A stretch of 64,000 bases of DNA from Cherax quadricarinatus (GCF_038502225.1 NC_091325.1:32618956-32682955); one strand, 5' to 3'. Counted from the first letter of the stretch, positions 1-9,946 are shown. Numbers and translations: made by a program. The notes: generated from the letters alone by a model not told the origin.

Positions 1-494
1 AGGTTCAGATAAAACAATATTCTTGGTTTTTTTCAGTTTGTGGGTCCCCAGAATCTGGGAAAGTGTTTTCCAGGTCTTTTTTATATCTCCTCTTGTGCCA
101 GTGAATCTGCTGGAGTAGTACAGTTGTTTGGCTTTCTTTATTAATTTCGTGAGAACTGTTGAATATTGTTTAAGAATATCTTTGTGTATAAGCCCTGTCT
201 ATATTGCTTTTCATATTGGTGTTTCTTATCAATGGATTTCAGAATGCTGCTGGTTAGCCATGGGCAACCAAGCCGTTTATTCGTGATCTGTTTCGTTTTC
301 AGAGGACAATGTTTGTTGTATAGTCTAAGTATTTTGTTAAGAAAAATGTCTGTCCAATCGTCAATACCATTGGCATTGGAGAATTCTGTAGGCCAGTCAA
401 CAGTCTCTAGGTCTGCTATGAAATAGGGCCTTAGCGTAAGTCTTGTCTTCTTTTCCATTGAGCCTCTCGTTTGATAGGGTTGTACCTGCTTCAT
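1..494 (-). pseudogene. CR1/Jockey-type non-LTR retrotransposon fragment (endonuclease-RT linker)
   Basis: Read on the minus strand, 494 to about 141 gives a lysine-rich stretch with VDWPTEF, RLYNKHCPLKTKQI and CPWLTSSILKSI. This is the pattern typical of the segment between the APE endonuclease and the reverse transcriptase in Jockey/CR1-superfamily ORF2 proteins. The frame stops at 141-143, but a different frame continues to base 1 with KKAKQLYYSSRF and DIKKTWKTLSQILG, the usual continuation of that linker. One indel near 145-155 therefore broke the gene. No endonuclease is recognisable upstream (495-700) and the RT would lie outside the left edge. The fragment is a dead copy. The clade cannot be fixed from the linker alone. 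Confidence 0.6.
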
Positions 495-1500
495 ATGCCA
501 TGTCTCCTTTGGACAATAGCCCTGTACCTGTGTATGAGTGTATCGTGGAGGTGTGTAGTGGGTTCTCTGGAGTGATAGCTTTAGAATAATTCTTCTCGGC
601 GATTGCTCCTGGTTTTATTGGATGAGTGAAATATGTAGCCTTTGTAACATCTGTCTCGCCTAAGCCTGGGTTCTGACTGGCGCTCGCCCAGGCGATGTTT
701 AATTATACAAAAACTGAGTTAGTGAACGTGATTACATTAAGTGAAGACTCTGTATAAATCGAACAATGTTAAACAACAATAGCAAACTTCGGGGAGAACG
801 AGTGATTGTTATTCATGTTGTCTACGGGTTGTTAGGAAAATTATATACCAAAGAAAGGTGTGTAACAGACAAGGGAAACTTAGTGTACACAAGTCTGAAA
901 AGTTCAGTTTCAGAACTTTGAGAGGAGTTCAATAAACTATGTACAATATAAAAATTTGATCCACAGTAAAGAAATCAACAGATATTTGATAATGTGTCAC
1001 ACAGCCAGATAATATGACTTACAATCTGATAATGTGACACACAGCCATGTAATATGAAACAGTCAGGTATGACACACAATTAGATATTATGACACAGAGT
1101 CAGCTTATATGACACACGGTTAATATGACAGAGATGACATAGATAATATGACACACTCATATTTGACACAGTCAGATATGACACAGTTGTGCAGGGCACC
1201 ACGTAACATCTAATCATCTACAACAATATTTGCTTTAATATCGACAGTCGAAAAAATGAAACATTTATAAATATCAAGTTATTTAGACAATATTCCATTA
1301 AGACGTGAGGTGACACATCGACAAAAATGACAAAATATAGAAAACTAAGGGTTGTAAAGTTTTTATCTACACCAGATTTTGATATTTAACCCCAACTCTG
1401 CTGGGATAAGATTTATTTTGCAGTGTTCATCAGATCAAGGACGGTGAATTTCAGTGGCAACGGCTAATACTTACTGTGACTGAGAGGAATCAACTTAAGT
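495..1500. other. AT-rich spacer with no recognised gene
   Basis: I see no coding pattern or RNA gene here. The interval holds a degenerate short tandem repeat (listed separately) and ends at the target-site duplication of the downstream I-clade element. Confidence 0.5.
985..1195. repeat. Degenerate short tandem repeat (GATAATATGACACACAG-like)
   Basis: Imperfect copies of a motif combining GATAATATGA and CACACAG(TC) recur about ten times with irregular spacing of roughly 15-35 bp. The copies are too diverged to assign a clean period by eye. Confidence 0.5.
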
Positions 1501-1512
1501 TGTATTGGCTGA
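1501..1512. repeat. Target-site duplication, left copy
   Basis: TGTATTGGCTGA occurs here and again at 8115-8126. It immediately flanks the I-clade element body on both sides. The bases next to the duplicates differ, so the duplication is exactly 12 bp. Confidence 0.9.
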
Positions 1513-1610
1513 CCTCTTCAAGGGGGGCTCCTTGGCGTGGTGAAGAGGCTCTTGGTCTGAGGAATTAGACCTATCGGTCTTCTTCCTCAGACCGAACCTA
1601 ATTACCCCCC
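1513..1610 (+). ncRNA. Candidate HDV-like self-cleaving ribozyme at the element's 5' terminus
   Basis: The first eight bases of the element (CCTCTTCA, 1513-1520) pair perfectly with TGAAGAGG at 1541-1548, a P1-like helix starting at nucleotide 1. GGGGGG at 1522-1527 can pair with CCCCCC at 1605-1610 (P2-like, closing the pseudoknot). GGTCTGAGGAA at 1554-1564 pairs with TTCCTCAGACC at 1583-1593 and is capped by AGACC/GGTCT (P4-like). The joiner before the P2 3' strand contains CTAA at 1598-1601, matching the CNRA that carries the catalytic cytosine in HDV ribozymes. The P3 and P1.1 pairings (1528-1540) are weak or unclear. HDV-like ribozymes are established at the 5' ends of R2, RTE and some other non-LTR elements, where they cut the element RNA free of upstream transcript. 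Activity here is inferred. Confidence 0.6.
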
Positions 1611-2247
1611 AATCTCCCCTCCCCTATCCCATCCTCCCCATCCTCCCCTTTTTCCTTTCCTCCTCCTCCTCCCCACTCCTCCCTTTTGCCCTTCCTCTTT
1701 TTGTCCTTTGGGATTTCTCCCACAGGCGCGCTAGTTCCTAGGTAGGGGAAAGGACACCGGGGTCCATCCCATTCCGTTGAGGTTTCTTGGCGGTGGCGTA
1801 GTTTGCCGTGGAATCTGGATTGCCTAGGGATGTCCCGATCCCTCTCCGGTATCCCGGAGTGGCTTTGGGTGTCTTTTGGGCGACGGGTGTATCTCTGGAA
1901 GCCACCTTTCGGATTCCGGGGGTGGTGGCTGAAGGAGGTATGCTTTGTGGCGGATATCCGGCCGCCCTCTCTTTTGTCCACCGAGGTAGCTCGGCAGATG
2001 TGAGGTTGCTATCCCAGATTGCTGGTTTACTGGCATGAAGGGTAGGGTATGGCACGGGTTCCATGCTGCATCTGCGCTACTAGCGGTGTCGAGTCCTCTT
2101 GGGCGCGGAGGGAGATTTCTGGCCCTTTCATTCCTCCTAGGAACTATCCCTCCCCGGTCCCCCCTTTTTTTTTCTTTTTTTTATTTTTATTTTCTTTTCT
2201 TCTTTCTTTTTTTTTCTTAAAAACAAAAAGAAAGAAGTAACCTAACC

Positions 2248-4179
2248 ATGGCAGCCCTAGTCCATGAACCTGGTACCCCCGGGCCCCTTCTTGATACCGC
2301 ACCCCGTTCTGACCCCGCCTCGTCTTTGGACCACTCTTCAGACATTCCTCATGCCTCTGTACCTATTGCCGGTGCTGTTTCCTCACCCGCTTCAGGTACT
2401 GAGGCCTCGACTGACTCCTTCGATTTATCAGACCTTCGCTCTCCTCTGACTATGCTTCCGGCCTCTCCCTCTACGGTGCGGCAATTTTCAAATCGCCGAC
2501 CCGTTCCACGTCGGACCAACTCTGGTCCCACGCCTAAACGTCAACGACAATTACCTGCTGATGATACTTCTCCACCTTCACCTTCTCGTTCTTCTCAGAA
2601 ACGATCGACACGTCCTTCACTACCTTTCCACGCTCAGTTTCAGACTGAACAGTGGACTAAATTCTTCACTTTACGACCAACTTCCTCTACTGCCTATCTT
2701 TCTGACCATAGTATTGGCAAGGCACTCCTACGCCATGTTGGTAAAGATATTTCTTTTCATGCTCTTAAGAGCGGTACGCGCATCATTACCGTACAGAATG
2801 CTACCCAGGCTCGTGAGCTCTCTCGTCTTTCCCATATAGATACTGTTCCTGTCACCCTTGAAAAACATCATTCCCTCAATTCTTGTAGTGGTACCGTTAT
2901 TCTGCCCCATACCATTGTTCAACAAAATTTCCAGACATGTGGCACCGACATTCTAGAACAGCTGGAACTCCAAGATCTCCCAATCCTCAAGGTAGACACT
3001 TACGTTCTTCCTGCCCGTGGGCGGAGACGATACCCTAGCAATGTGGCTCGTTTAACTTTTGACAGCCGAGAACTCCCATTCTCAGTTTATATAGCAGGAC
3101 ATCGGTTACAAGTTCGAAAGGTGATCCCTACACCACAACAGTGTAGAAATTGCTGGCGATTTGGCCATCCAGCGAAATATTGCAGATCTATCGCCGAATG
3201 CCCAGTCTGTGGTGCCGATGACCATTCTAATACGTCTTGCAATCGATCTCCCTCTTGCCTTAACTGTCACGAGGCTCACCCTTCGTACTCTCGCCGTTGT
3301 CAGGTCTATTTAAACGAGCGGGAAATCCGTTACCTCAAAGAGACAGAAGGTCTCCCTTATGCCATGGCAGTTTCTCATCTCCGCCTCCAAGGGAGACTCC
3401 CACGTGTTTCTTATTCCCGTGTTTCAAAACGTCCCCCCACTTCTGGTATCCCATCTTCTACACCCACCTCTGTGGTTACCTCTCCCATAATCACTCCTGT
3501 ATCTAATCCTTTTGCTGTCCTCGGCTCAGACGTCCCTACTTCAATGCCTCAGTCTAATCTCGCTTCTTCGAGTTCTCTCTTACAAGCCTCAGTATCGACG
3601 AGACCTCGTACGACACCTCTTCCCAATCGTCCCTCTACTTCTCAAAAGTCAAAAAAAGGTCCGGTAACACCTCCTACCCATCTTCCACCTCCTCATTTTA
3701 CCCTCCCTGTCTCTGTCCCTAGTTCTTCCCCTCTCACTGGCTCAGTTACAAGTGCAGAGGTTCACCCTCCTCCTCGTAATGTACCTTCCTCCCCTGTTCC
3801 CTCCCAAGTTTCTTCCTCTTCTGCCACCTCCCAGGTTCCTGTCTCTTCTGTCCCCTGCCACGCTTCTCCAGTTCCCTCCACCCTTTCGCCCCCCCCTACC
3901 TTGGTACAGTCCAATACAGTTCCAATCTTTACTCATCCTCCCCCTACCATTCCCAATATTGTCTCCCATACGACATCTCTGAATTCCGAAACACTTGAAG
4001 CAATCTCTGAATATATTGCAGAGACCAAACCATCAATGGACACTGATCCACCTTCCGCTCTTTCTCTCTCCTCTGCTCCATCTGCGCAACTCCTTTCTTC
4101 ACAGTGCACCGTTCCTTCGCTGCTTGAACATTTTCCACTGCCTCCGCATGTGGACTTTTCTAACCCTTCTAGTCCGTAG
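2248..4179 (+). CDS. ORF1 gag-like nucleic-acid-binding protein of the I-clade element
   Basis: A 643-residue protein that would bind the element RNA and form the ribonucleoprotein. The start ATG at 2248 has a good context (ACCATGG). The N-terminal 130 residues are rich in Ser/Pro/Thr. A folded region follows, and three cysteine knuckles lie at about residues 299-351. Two are CX2CX4HX4C (beginning CRNCWRFGH and CPVCGADDH) and the third is CX2CX3HX6C (CLNCHEAHPSYSRRC), the triple-knuckle arrangement common in ORF1 of I and Jockey-group elements. The C-terminal half is a long low-complexity Pro/Ser/Thr region. It ends 44 bp before the ORF2 ATG and is in a different frame, so ORF2 needs reinitiation or a separate mechanism. 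No internal stop is present. Confidence 0.9.
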   Translation: MAALVHEPGTPGPLLDTAPRSDPASSLDHSSDIPHASVPIAGAVSSPASGTEASTDSFDLSDLRSPLTMLPASPSTVRQFSNRRPVPRRTNSGPTPKRQRQLPADDTSPPSPSRSSQKRSTRPSLPFHAQFQTEQWTKFFTLRPTSSTAYLSDHSIGKALLRHVGKDISFHALKSGTRIITVQNATQARELSRLSHIDTVPVTLEKHHSLNSCSGTVILPHTIVQQNFQTCGTDILEQLELQDLPILKVDTYVLPARGRRRYPSNVARLTFDSRELPFSVYIAGHRLQVRKVIPTPQQCRNCWRFGHPAKYCRSIAECPVCGADDHSNTSCNRSPSCLNCHEAHPSYSRRCQVYLNEREIRYLKETEGLPYAMAVSHLRLQGRLPRVSYSRVSKRPPTSGIPSSTPTSVVTSPIITPVSNPFAVLGSDVPTSMPQSNLASSSSLLQASVSTRPRTTPLPNRPSTSQKSKKGPVTPPTHLPPPHFTLPVSVPSSSPLTGSVTSAEVHPPPRNVPSSPVPSQVSSSSATSQVPVSSVPCHASPVPSTLSPPPTLVQSNTVPIFTHPPPTIPNIVSHTTSLNSETLEAISEYIAETKPSMDTDPPSALSLSSAPSAQLLSSQCTVPSLLEHFPLPPHVDFSNPSSP

Positions 4180-4223
4180 GAACCCTTACCTGCGGATTTC
4201 AAGTATCTCTATCATTGCCAATC

Positions 4224-7200
4224 ATGGCCTTTTTACAGTGGAATATACGCGGCCTCAGGGGTAATCGGGGTGAGCTTCAGATGTTACTCTCCCAGTTTGC
4301 CCCTGTTGGTGTTTGCTTACAAGAACCAAAATTACACTCTGCTGTTATTTCTCACATCTCAGGCTATAATTTATTGTATTCTCCAGATCCTTTTCCTGAT
4401 GGGACCTTTAATGAAAGTGCCCTTCTTCTCCGCACTGATATTCCGTACCATCAGCTATTTGTTCATACTTCGCTGCATTACACAGCAGCCCGTATCCACT
4501 TACATAGGTGGTATACGCTCTGTTCTTTATATCTCTCTCCTTCTCGGGCATTATCTATTCCGGATTTTGCCTTCCTTGTTTCGTCATTACCGCCACCGAT
4601 TCTGTTACTTGGTGATTTTAATGCCCACCATTTCCTCTGGGGAGGGTCTCACTGTGATTCCCGAGGAATTCAGTTAGAGGCTTTTCTTGCCACCCACCCC
4701 CTCCATGTTTTAAATACAGGTACTCACACCCATTTTGATCCTCGGACTCATACTCTCTCTTGCATCGATCTCTCAGTTTGCTCTTCCTCCACCGCATTAG
4801 ACTTTACTTGGTCTGTTCTCCCGGACTTACATGACAGTGATCATTTCCCAATCATTCTTACTTCCCCTTCATATTCGCCACCTCTTCGCACCCCACGCTG
4901 GCAATTTAATCGGGCAAATTGGAACCTTTACTCACACCTGACTGTTTTTAAAGAGGTTCCTTCTTCGTCCTCCATCGATGAGCTTTTACACCTCTTCTCG
5001 TCCTCCGTTTTCACCGCAGCTTCTCATTCTATACCCCAAACTTCGGGCAGGCATTCTCAGAAATGCGTGCCTTGGTGGTCTCCTGCTTGTGCTCGTGCAG
5101 TACGTTTGAAACGCGCTGCATGGGGCAGGTACCGGTACAATAGAACCACAGAGCGACTCCTTGATTTTAAACAGAAGCGTGCGATCGCTCGCCGTGTCAT
5201 CCGTGACGCTAAACGCACTTGCTGGCGAGATTATGTCTCCACCATCACCTCTGCTTCCTCTATGAGTGCAGTCTGGAAAAAAGTACGAAAACTGAGTGGT
5301 AAATATTCTCCTGACCCGGCTCCTGTTCTGCGGGTTGCCGGTGTTGATATAGCAAACCCACTAGATGTTGCCAATGAAATTGGCAATCATCTGGTCCGTA
5401 TTTCTCAGGGACTCCATCTATGCCCCTCATTTCTTTCCTCAAAGTCTGCCAGAGAGTTAGCACCCTTGGACTTTTCTTCTCTCAGAGAAGAACAGTATAA
5501 TGTGCCTTTTACACTTCAAGAACTGGAGGCAACACTCTCAGCTTGTCGATCATCGGCAGCTGGGCCCGACGACATTCATATTCGTATGCTACAACATTTA
5601 CATCAGTCAGCCCTTGCAGTCCTATTACGCCTTTACAATCTTATTTGGTCACAAGGAGTTCTTCCACAGCTGTGGAAATCCGCCATTGTTCTCCCTTTCC
5701 GCAAACCAGGCACTACGGGACATGAAACCTCCCACTATCGTCCCATTGCTCTTACCAGTGCAGTTTGCAAAGTAATGGAACGTCTAGTAAATAGACGTTT
5801 AGTGTGGTATTTAGAGACACACAACAGTCTCTCCACTCGTCAATATGGCTTTCGTAAGGGACGTTCTACCATAGACCCCTTACTGCGCTTGGATACGTAT
5901 GTTCGTAATGCCTTTGCGAATAACCACTCAGTTATTGCCATATTTTTTGACCTTGAGAAGGCATATGACACAACTTGGAGGTATAATATTTTAGCCCAAG
6001 CCCACTCCTTAGGCCTTCGAGGCAATCTACCATCCTTCCTTAAGAACTTTTTAACTGACAGGCATTTCCGTGTTCGGGTTAATAATGTGCTCTCCCCGGA
6101 CTTTATCCAAGCTGAAGGTGTCCCCCAGGGATGTGTTCTGAGCACAACACTTTTTCTCCTTGCTATTAATGATTTGGCCTCTAGTCTTCCATCAAATATT
6201 TGGTCATCACTCTATGTTGATGACTTCGCTATTGCCTGTGCAGGCGCTGACTGTCACCTCCTTACAGTTTTTCTCCAGCATGCAGTCGACCGTGTTTCCA
6301 ATTGGGCCACCACACATGGGTTTAAATTTTCCAGCACTAAAACCCACCAAATCACTTTCACTAGACGCTCTGTCATCTCCGATCATCCTTTGTACCTCTA
6401 TGGCTCACGTATCCCTGAACGTGATACAGTCAAGTTTCTGGGCCTCCTCTTTGATCGTAGGTTATCCTGGAAACCTCACATTACCTCTCTGAAGGCAACT
6501 TGTCACAGCCGGCTGAACCTTCTTAAAACCCTTGCTCATCTTTCGTGGGGAGCTGATCGTCGAACCCTCCTTCACCTACATTCCACCCTTATTTTATCGA
6601 AACTTGATTATGGTGACCAGATCTATTCAGCGGCATCTCCTGCTACTCTCTCTAGCCTTAACCCCATTCATCACCAAGGATTACGTTTATGCCTTGGTGC
6701 TTTTCGCTCTTCCCCTGTCGAAAGCCTCTATGCAGAAGCGAACGTTCCATCCTTATCCGATCGCCGTGATGCCCATTGCCTGCGCTACTATGTACGCTCT
6801 CATGATCTCCGCAATCCTTCCATTTATAGAATGGTCACTGATATTAGTAGACATTCTTTATTTGTTCGCCGCCCCTGCTTACTCCGTCCCTTCTCTCTTC
6901 GCCTTCATTCGCTCTTGTCTTCTCTTCAACTACCACCTTTCTATGTACATGTAGCATCTCACTTTTCCCTACCCCCCTGGGAAGTTCCAGCTGTTCAAGT
7001 CTGTTCTTTCTCCCTCCCTTGCTCGAAAGCCCAACTGTCTACGGTCGCTTCCCGCTCTCTTTTTCTTGACCACTTTCACTCTCATTCTCATGCCATTGCT
7101 GTGTACACAGATGGCTCTAAGTCTTCTGACGGCGTAGGATTCGCAGCAGTGTTTCCGGACAGCGTCGTACAAGGGCATTTACTATCTTCAGCTAGTATTT

Positions 7201-7925
7201 TTACTGCTGAATTATATGCCATCCTTACAGCGCTTATCCGTATTGCATCTATGCCTGTGTCATCATTTGTGGTTGTCTCAGACTCCCTTAGTGCTTTACA
7301 GGCTATACAAAAATTTGATACACCTCACCCCTTAGTCCTCCGTATCCAACTTTGGCTACGCCGCATCTTTACTAAGCATAAAGATATTGTTTTTTGTTGG
7401 GTCCCTGGTCATGTCGACGTACAGGGCAATGAACAGGCAGACACTGCTGCGCGGTCAGCAGTACATGACCTACCAGTTTCTTATAGAGGTATTCCATGTA
7501 CGGACTATTTTGCTGTAATATCTTCCCACCTTCACACCCGTTGGCAACAACGTTGGTCTACTATGCTCGGCAACAAACTTCAGTCTATTAAACCGAGTAT
7601 AGGTTACTGGCCGTCTTCTTATCACCAGTGTCGAGGTTGGGAGACTACTCTCTCCCGTCTTCGCATTGGCCATACTCGTCTTACTCATGGATATCTCATG
7701 GAGAGGCGTCTTGCTCCTCTCTGTGAGAATTGCCAAGCTCCATTATCAGTCAGCCACATTCTGTTGGACTGCCCACTTTATCAACGAGCACGCAGAATTT
7801 ACCTCTGTCGTCGTCTTCGCCCCGCTGCTCTCTCTTTACCTTCCCTTCTCGCTGATGGACCCACCTTTCATCCGGACTCTCTCATTGACTTTTTGACAAC
7901 GACTGACTTACTTCACAAATTCTGA
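4224..7925 (+). CDS. ORF2 endonuclease/reverse transcriptase/RNase H polyprotein of the I-clade element
   Basis: A 1,233-residue protein that nicks the target and reverse-transcribes element RNA at the nick. I chose the ATG at 4224 (ATCATGGCC) because the homologous N-terminus MAFLQWNIRGL begins there. The APE endonuclease domain shows N-IRGL, CLQEPK, LLGDFNAHHFLWG and DSDHFP, so its expected catalytic residues are present. The RT domain shows RPIALTSAVCKVMERL, FFDLEKAYD, GVPQGCVLS and YVDD at about residues 664-667. RNase H shows YTDGSKSS (Asp near 963), FTAELYA (Glu near 996), SDSLSAL (Asp near 1020) and the His/Asp-containing WVPGHVDVQGNEQAD. A C-terminal CX2CX8HX4C finger (CENCQAPLSVSHILLDC) follows. 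All catalytic motifs are intact. Confidence 0.95.
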   Translation: MAFLQWNIRGLRGNRGELQMLLSQFAPVGVCLQEPKLHSAVISHISGYNLLYSPDPFPDGTFNESALLLRTDIPYHQLFVHTSLHYTAARIHLHRWYTLCSLYLSPSRALSIPDFAFLVSSLPPPILLLGDFNAHHFLWGGSHCDSRGIQLEAFLATHPLHVLNTGTHTHFDPRTHTLSCIDLSVCSSSTALDFTWSVLPDLHDSDHFPIILTSPSYSPPLRTPRWQFNRANWNLYSHLTVFKEVPSSSSIDELLHLFSSSVFTAASHSIPQTSGRHSQKCVPWWSPACARAVRLKRAAWGRYRYNRTTERLLDFKQKRAIARRVIRDAKRTCWRDYVSTITSASSMSAVWKKVRKLSGKYSPDPAPVLRVAGVDIANPLDVANEIGNHLVRISQGLHLCPSFLSSKSARELAPLDFSSLREEQYNVPFTLQELEATLSACRSSAAGPDDIHIRMLQHLHQSALAVLLRLYNLIWSQGVLPQLWKSAIVLPFRKPGTTGHETSHYRPIALTSAVCKVMERLVNRRLVWYLETHNSLSTRQYGFRKGRSTIDPLLRLDTYVRNAFANNHSVIAIFFDLEKAYDTTWRYNILAQAHSLGLRGNLPSFLKNFLTDRHFRVRVNNVLSPDFIQAEGVPQGCVLSTTLFLLAINDLASSLPSNIWSSLYVDDFAIACAGADCHLLTVFLQHAVDRVSNWATTHGFKFSSTKTHQITFTRRSVISDHPLYLYGSRIPERDTVKFLGLLFDRRLSWKPHITSLKATCHSRLNLLKTLAHLSWGADRRTLLHLHSTLILSKLDYGDQIYSAASPATLSSLNPIHHQGLRLCLGAFRSSPVESLYAEANVPSLSDRRDAHCLRYYVRSHDLRNPSIYRMVTDISRHSLFVRRPCLLRPFSLRLHSLLSSLQLPPFYVHVASHFSLPPWEVPAVQVCSFSLPCSKAQLSTVASRSLFLDHFHSHSHAIAVYTDGSKSSDGVGFAAVFPDSVVQGHLLSSASIFTAELYAILTALIRIASMPVSSFVVVSDSLSALQAIQKFDTPHPLVLRIQLWLRRIFTKHKDIVFCWVPGHVDVQGNEQADTAARSAVHDLPVSYRGIPCTDYFAVISSHLHTRWQQRWSTMLGNKLQSIKPSIGYWPSSYHQCRGWETTLSRLRIGHTRLTHGYLMERRLAPLCENCQAPLSVSHILLDCPLYQRARRIYLCRRLRPAALSLPSLLADGPTFHPDSLIDFLTTTDLLHKF

Positions 7926-8114
7926 TACTTTCAGCCCTTTCTACTTGAATCTCTTGCTACCCTCTACCCCCGTACTATCCCCTGCCCCGCTGTTTTCTGT
8001 AACCTGCTGATCATCCCCCCTCCCTTCTGCCATCCAATTCCCTTGCTTCCTTCCCTACCCTGCAGCGCTGTATAGCCCTTGTGGCTTAGCGCTTCTTTTT
8101 GATTATAATAATAA
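7926..8114 (+). other. 3' UTR and TAA-type tail of the I-clade element
   Basis: A C/T-rich 3' UTR ends in a conserved-looking block (about 8068-8100, containing AGCCCTTGTGGCTTAGCGC) followed by ATTATAATAATAA and then directly by the second target-site duplication. A similar GCGCTT...TTTTTGATTAT...TAATAATAAT end occurs at 50187-50224, which suggests it is a recognised 3' terminus shared by related copies. Confidence 0.75.
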
Positions 8115-8126
8115 TGTATTGGCTGA
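8115..8126. repeat. Target-site duplication, right copy
   Basis: This is an exact 12-bp match to 1501-1512. It defines the 3' boundary of the I-clade element at 8114. Confidence 0.9.
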
Positions 8127-8892
8127 AACTTGAGATGTCGTGTTCTTAAGGTGCATCGTAAGCCAGTCAGGTGCTTAAAGGTGGACCGTTCGTGGTCAAA
8201 AGGAAAGCCAAGGTCTGTCTCACCAGTCTGGGTGCCGGAAATCTTATATCATAAACTAACTAAATGTGATTTAGATGTGACTTTCTGTACTGGTCACTGA
8301 TAATTTCTCTAACTTTTGAATTATTACCACTTATATGTTCAACATATCGATAGATACCAACAAACTTTTGGTCAAATTTCGATATTGCAGATATGCTGTT
8401 GAATCTCAAGCCGACTTTAACTGTGGTTGACTTTGTTCGAGCATCTGTGATTTTTATTAAATTCCGCTGTTGAGTTTCGAAATGTGTCTTTGATTTGTTT
8501 AAAAATAGTTTGAGCTAAACAACTACTAATTATTACATGGTCATCGTCATTTTAACTAGATTTTGGAAAATAATATAACAACTCGTAGAGTAGGCGAGTG
8601 TCTATATCATACAGAGCATAATGCTGGGAATCGCTTATAAAGCCATTATATGGGGAATTGATCGCATGCTGACCTTTAAGAATTATTTCATCTTAGGTAT
8701 CACTGTTAAGATTAATCGTTGCTCGCAAGGCTTCGAATACTCTCTTATGTATCCTTTCAGCTAAACAATTACTGACAGGATAGTGAGGGACGATTATAGA
8801 CTTATTGATCTAGTACAATGTGTAAAACTTTTCAAGGATCTCATAACAAAATTCACCTCCACTATATGTTAAGGAGTTAAGAGTAGTATTTT
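8127..8892. other. AT-rich spacer with no recognised gene
   Basis: No reading frame with recognisable motifs, no tandem repeat and no RNA gene could be identified here by eye. Confidence 0.5.
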
Positions 8893-9570
8893 TTTATTTA
8901 TTAACACATCGGTCGTCTACCACAAAGGTAGGTGGCCCGAAAAAGAAAAAGATTCATCATCATTCACTCCACTGGCTTGCCAGAAGCGCTCTTACTCTAG
9001 AGTTATGAACCTGCAACATTATCTCCCCTCATTCAGAGTGCAGACAATGTACTTCCCATCTCCAGGACTTATGTCCGGCCTGCCGGTTTCCCTAAATCCC
9101 TTCATAAATGTTTCCTTGCATACATTCAAACAGCAGGGCATGTCCTACAAACCATTTGTCTCCATTCACTCCTATCTAACACGTTCACACATGTTTGCTA
9201 GTAGTCAAAGCCCCTCGCACACAAAATCTCCTCTACCCCTCTACCCCCTCCCTCCAGCCTTTCTTAGGCCGACCCCTACCCCGCCTTCCCTCCACTACAG
9301 ATTTATACACACTCGAAGTCATTCTATTTTAATTCACTCTCCCTACATGTCTGAACCACCTCAACAACCCCTCCTCAACCCTCTGGATAATAGGAGATGC
9401 CGGTAATCCAGCACCTCCTCCTAATTTCCAAATTACAAATTCACTGCATTATATTCACACCACACATTGCCCTCAGACATGACATCTGCCATGCCTCCAG
9501 CTTTCTCCATGTTGCAACATTCACCACCCATGTTTCATACCCATATAAGAGCGCTGGGATAATTATTCTC
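8893..9570 (-). pseudogene. RTE-like non-LTR retrotransposon 3' fragment
   Basis: On the minus strand, 9560 downwards reads ALLYGYETWVVNV, then RKLEAWQMSCLRAMCGV. This is the C-terminal signature of RTE-type reverse transcriptases (LLYGCETW followed by a conserved CLR...GV). Further on, LLRWFRHVGRV, then GRPKKGWREGV, match the usual WFGHV...GRPRKRW continuation, but several stops and frame changes intervene. The tail reads through a conserved 3' UTR ending in AT-rich sequence near 8893. The 5' side is cut at about 9572 by the Penelope-derived inverted repeat. This is a dead, 5'-truncated copy. Confidence 0.7.
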
Positions 9571-9691
9571 TTGGTTTAGAAAGACACGTAAGCACACACT
9601 ATAACATATTTATTAGAAAACGTTTCGGTCCTGGGACCTTGATCACTTCTAACATACAGAGGTAGAAAGACATAATATATATAGGCGGAGA

Positions 9692-9880
9692 GTGAGATGT
9701 GACGATGAGGCACAACTCGTTCTCACCGAACCAGACCTCAGACGCCGACGGTGCCTAGAAGCCTCACTAATCGCAGTCACCGACACTATAGAACGCAACA
9801 CTGGAAACTACAAAATTTCAAAAACATTGGCATACATGATACTTAAGCAGCACCATCCCAACAACACAGGAGTCACGTGA
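9692..9880 (+). pseudogene. Penelope-like element GIY-YIG C-terminal fragment
   Basis: The frame encodes about 60 residues ending in a stop at 9880. RRRRCLEASLIAVTDTIERN, followed by ISKTLAYMILKQ, aligns by eye with RRLVESSLIHNFP...SHYIVKF in the better preserved PLE gene at 53560-54709 and with RRILESSLISTTNNF at 12205-12475. This is the part of the PLE endonuclease after the metal-binding Glu region. The GIY, YIG and RT portions are missing. The non-ATG start at 9692 is only where the open frame begins and is not a credible initiation site. Confidence 0.65.
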
Positions 9881-9910
9881 TTTCATCGTCTACCCGTCCT
9901 CATCATAGTC

Positions 9911-9946
9911 AGAAGTGATCAAGGTCCCAGGACCGAAACGTTTTCT
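9911..9946 (+). ncRNA. Hammerhead-like ribozyme core in the PLE repeat (G3-C8 variant)
   Basis: Helix I is AGAA (9911-9914) with UUCU (9943-9946). The core heptamer is GUGAUCA (9915-9921) in place of CUGAUGA. One extra A follows, then helix II GGUCC/GGACC with a two-base loop, then GAAA. A minimal ACGU helix III and the cleavage triplet GUU (9940-9942) complete it. The C3-G8 pair of the canonical core is replaced by G3-C8, a compensatory pair. AATAAAT follows at once. Confidence 0.55.

Larger units (their letters stand above)
1513..8114 (+). mobile_element. Full-length I-clade non-LTR retrotransposon with target-site duplication
   Basis: The 6.6-kb body lies between two copies of a 12-bp duplication. 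It contains, in order, a structured 5' end, a C/T-rich 5' UTR (pyrimidine tracts at about 1605-1735 and 2158-2218), a gag-like ORF1, an ORF2 with APE endonuclease, RT, RNase H and a C-terminal zinc finger, a short 3' UTR and a TAA-type tail. RNase H plus a TAA-repeat tail is characteristic of the I group (I/Nimb-like) rather than Jockey or CR1. Both ORFs are uninterrupted and the duplication is perfect, so the insertion is recent and could still be competent. Exact clade placement needs a phylogeny. Confidence 0.9.

Noticed and set aside
2035..2240. Small Phe-rich frames upstream of ORF1
   Set aside because: They are products of the T-rich 5' UTR of the I-clade element. ORF1 at 2248 has the proper ATG context and domain content.
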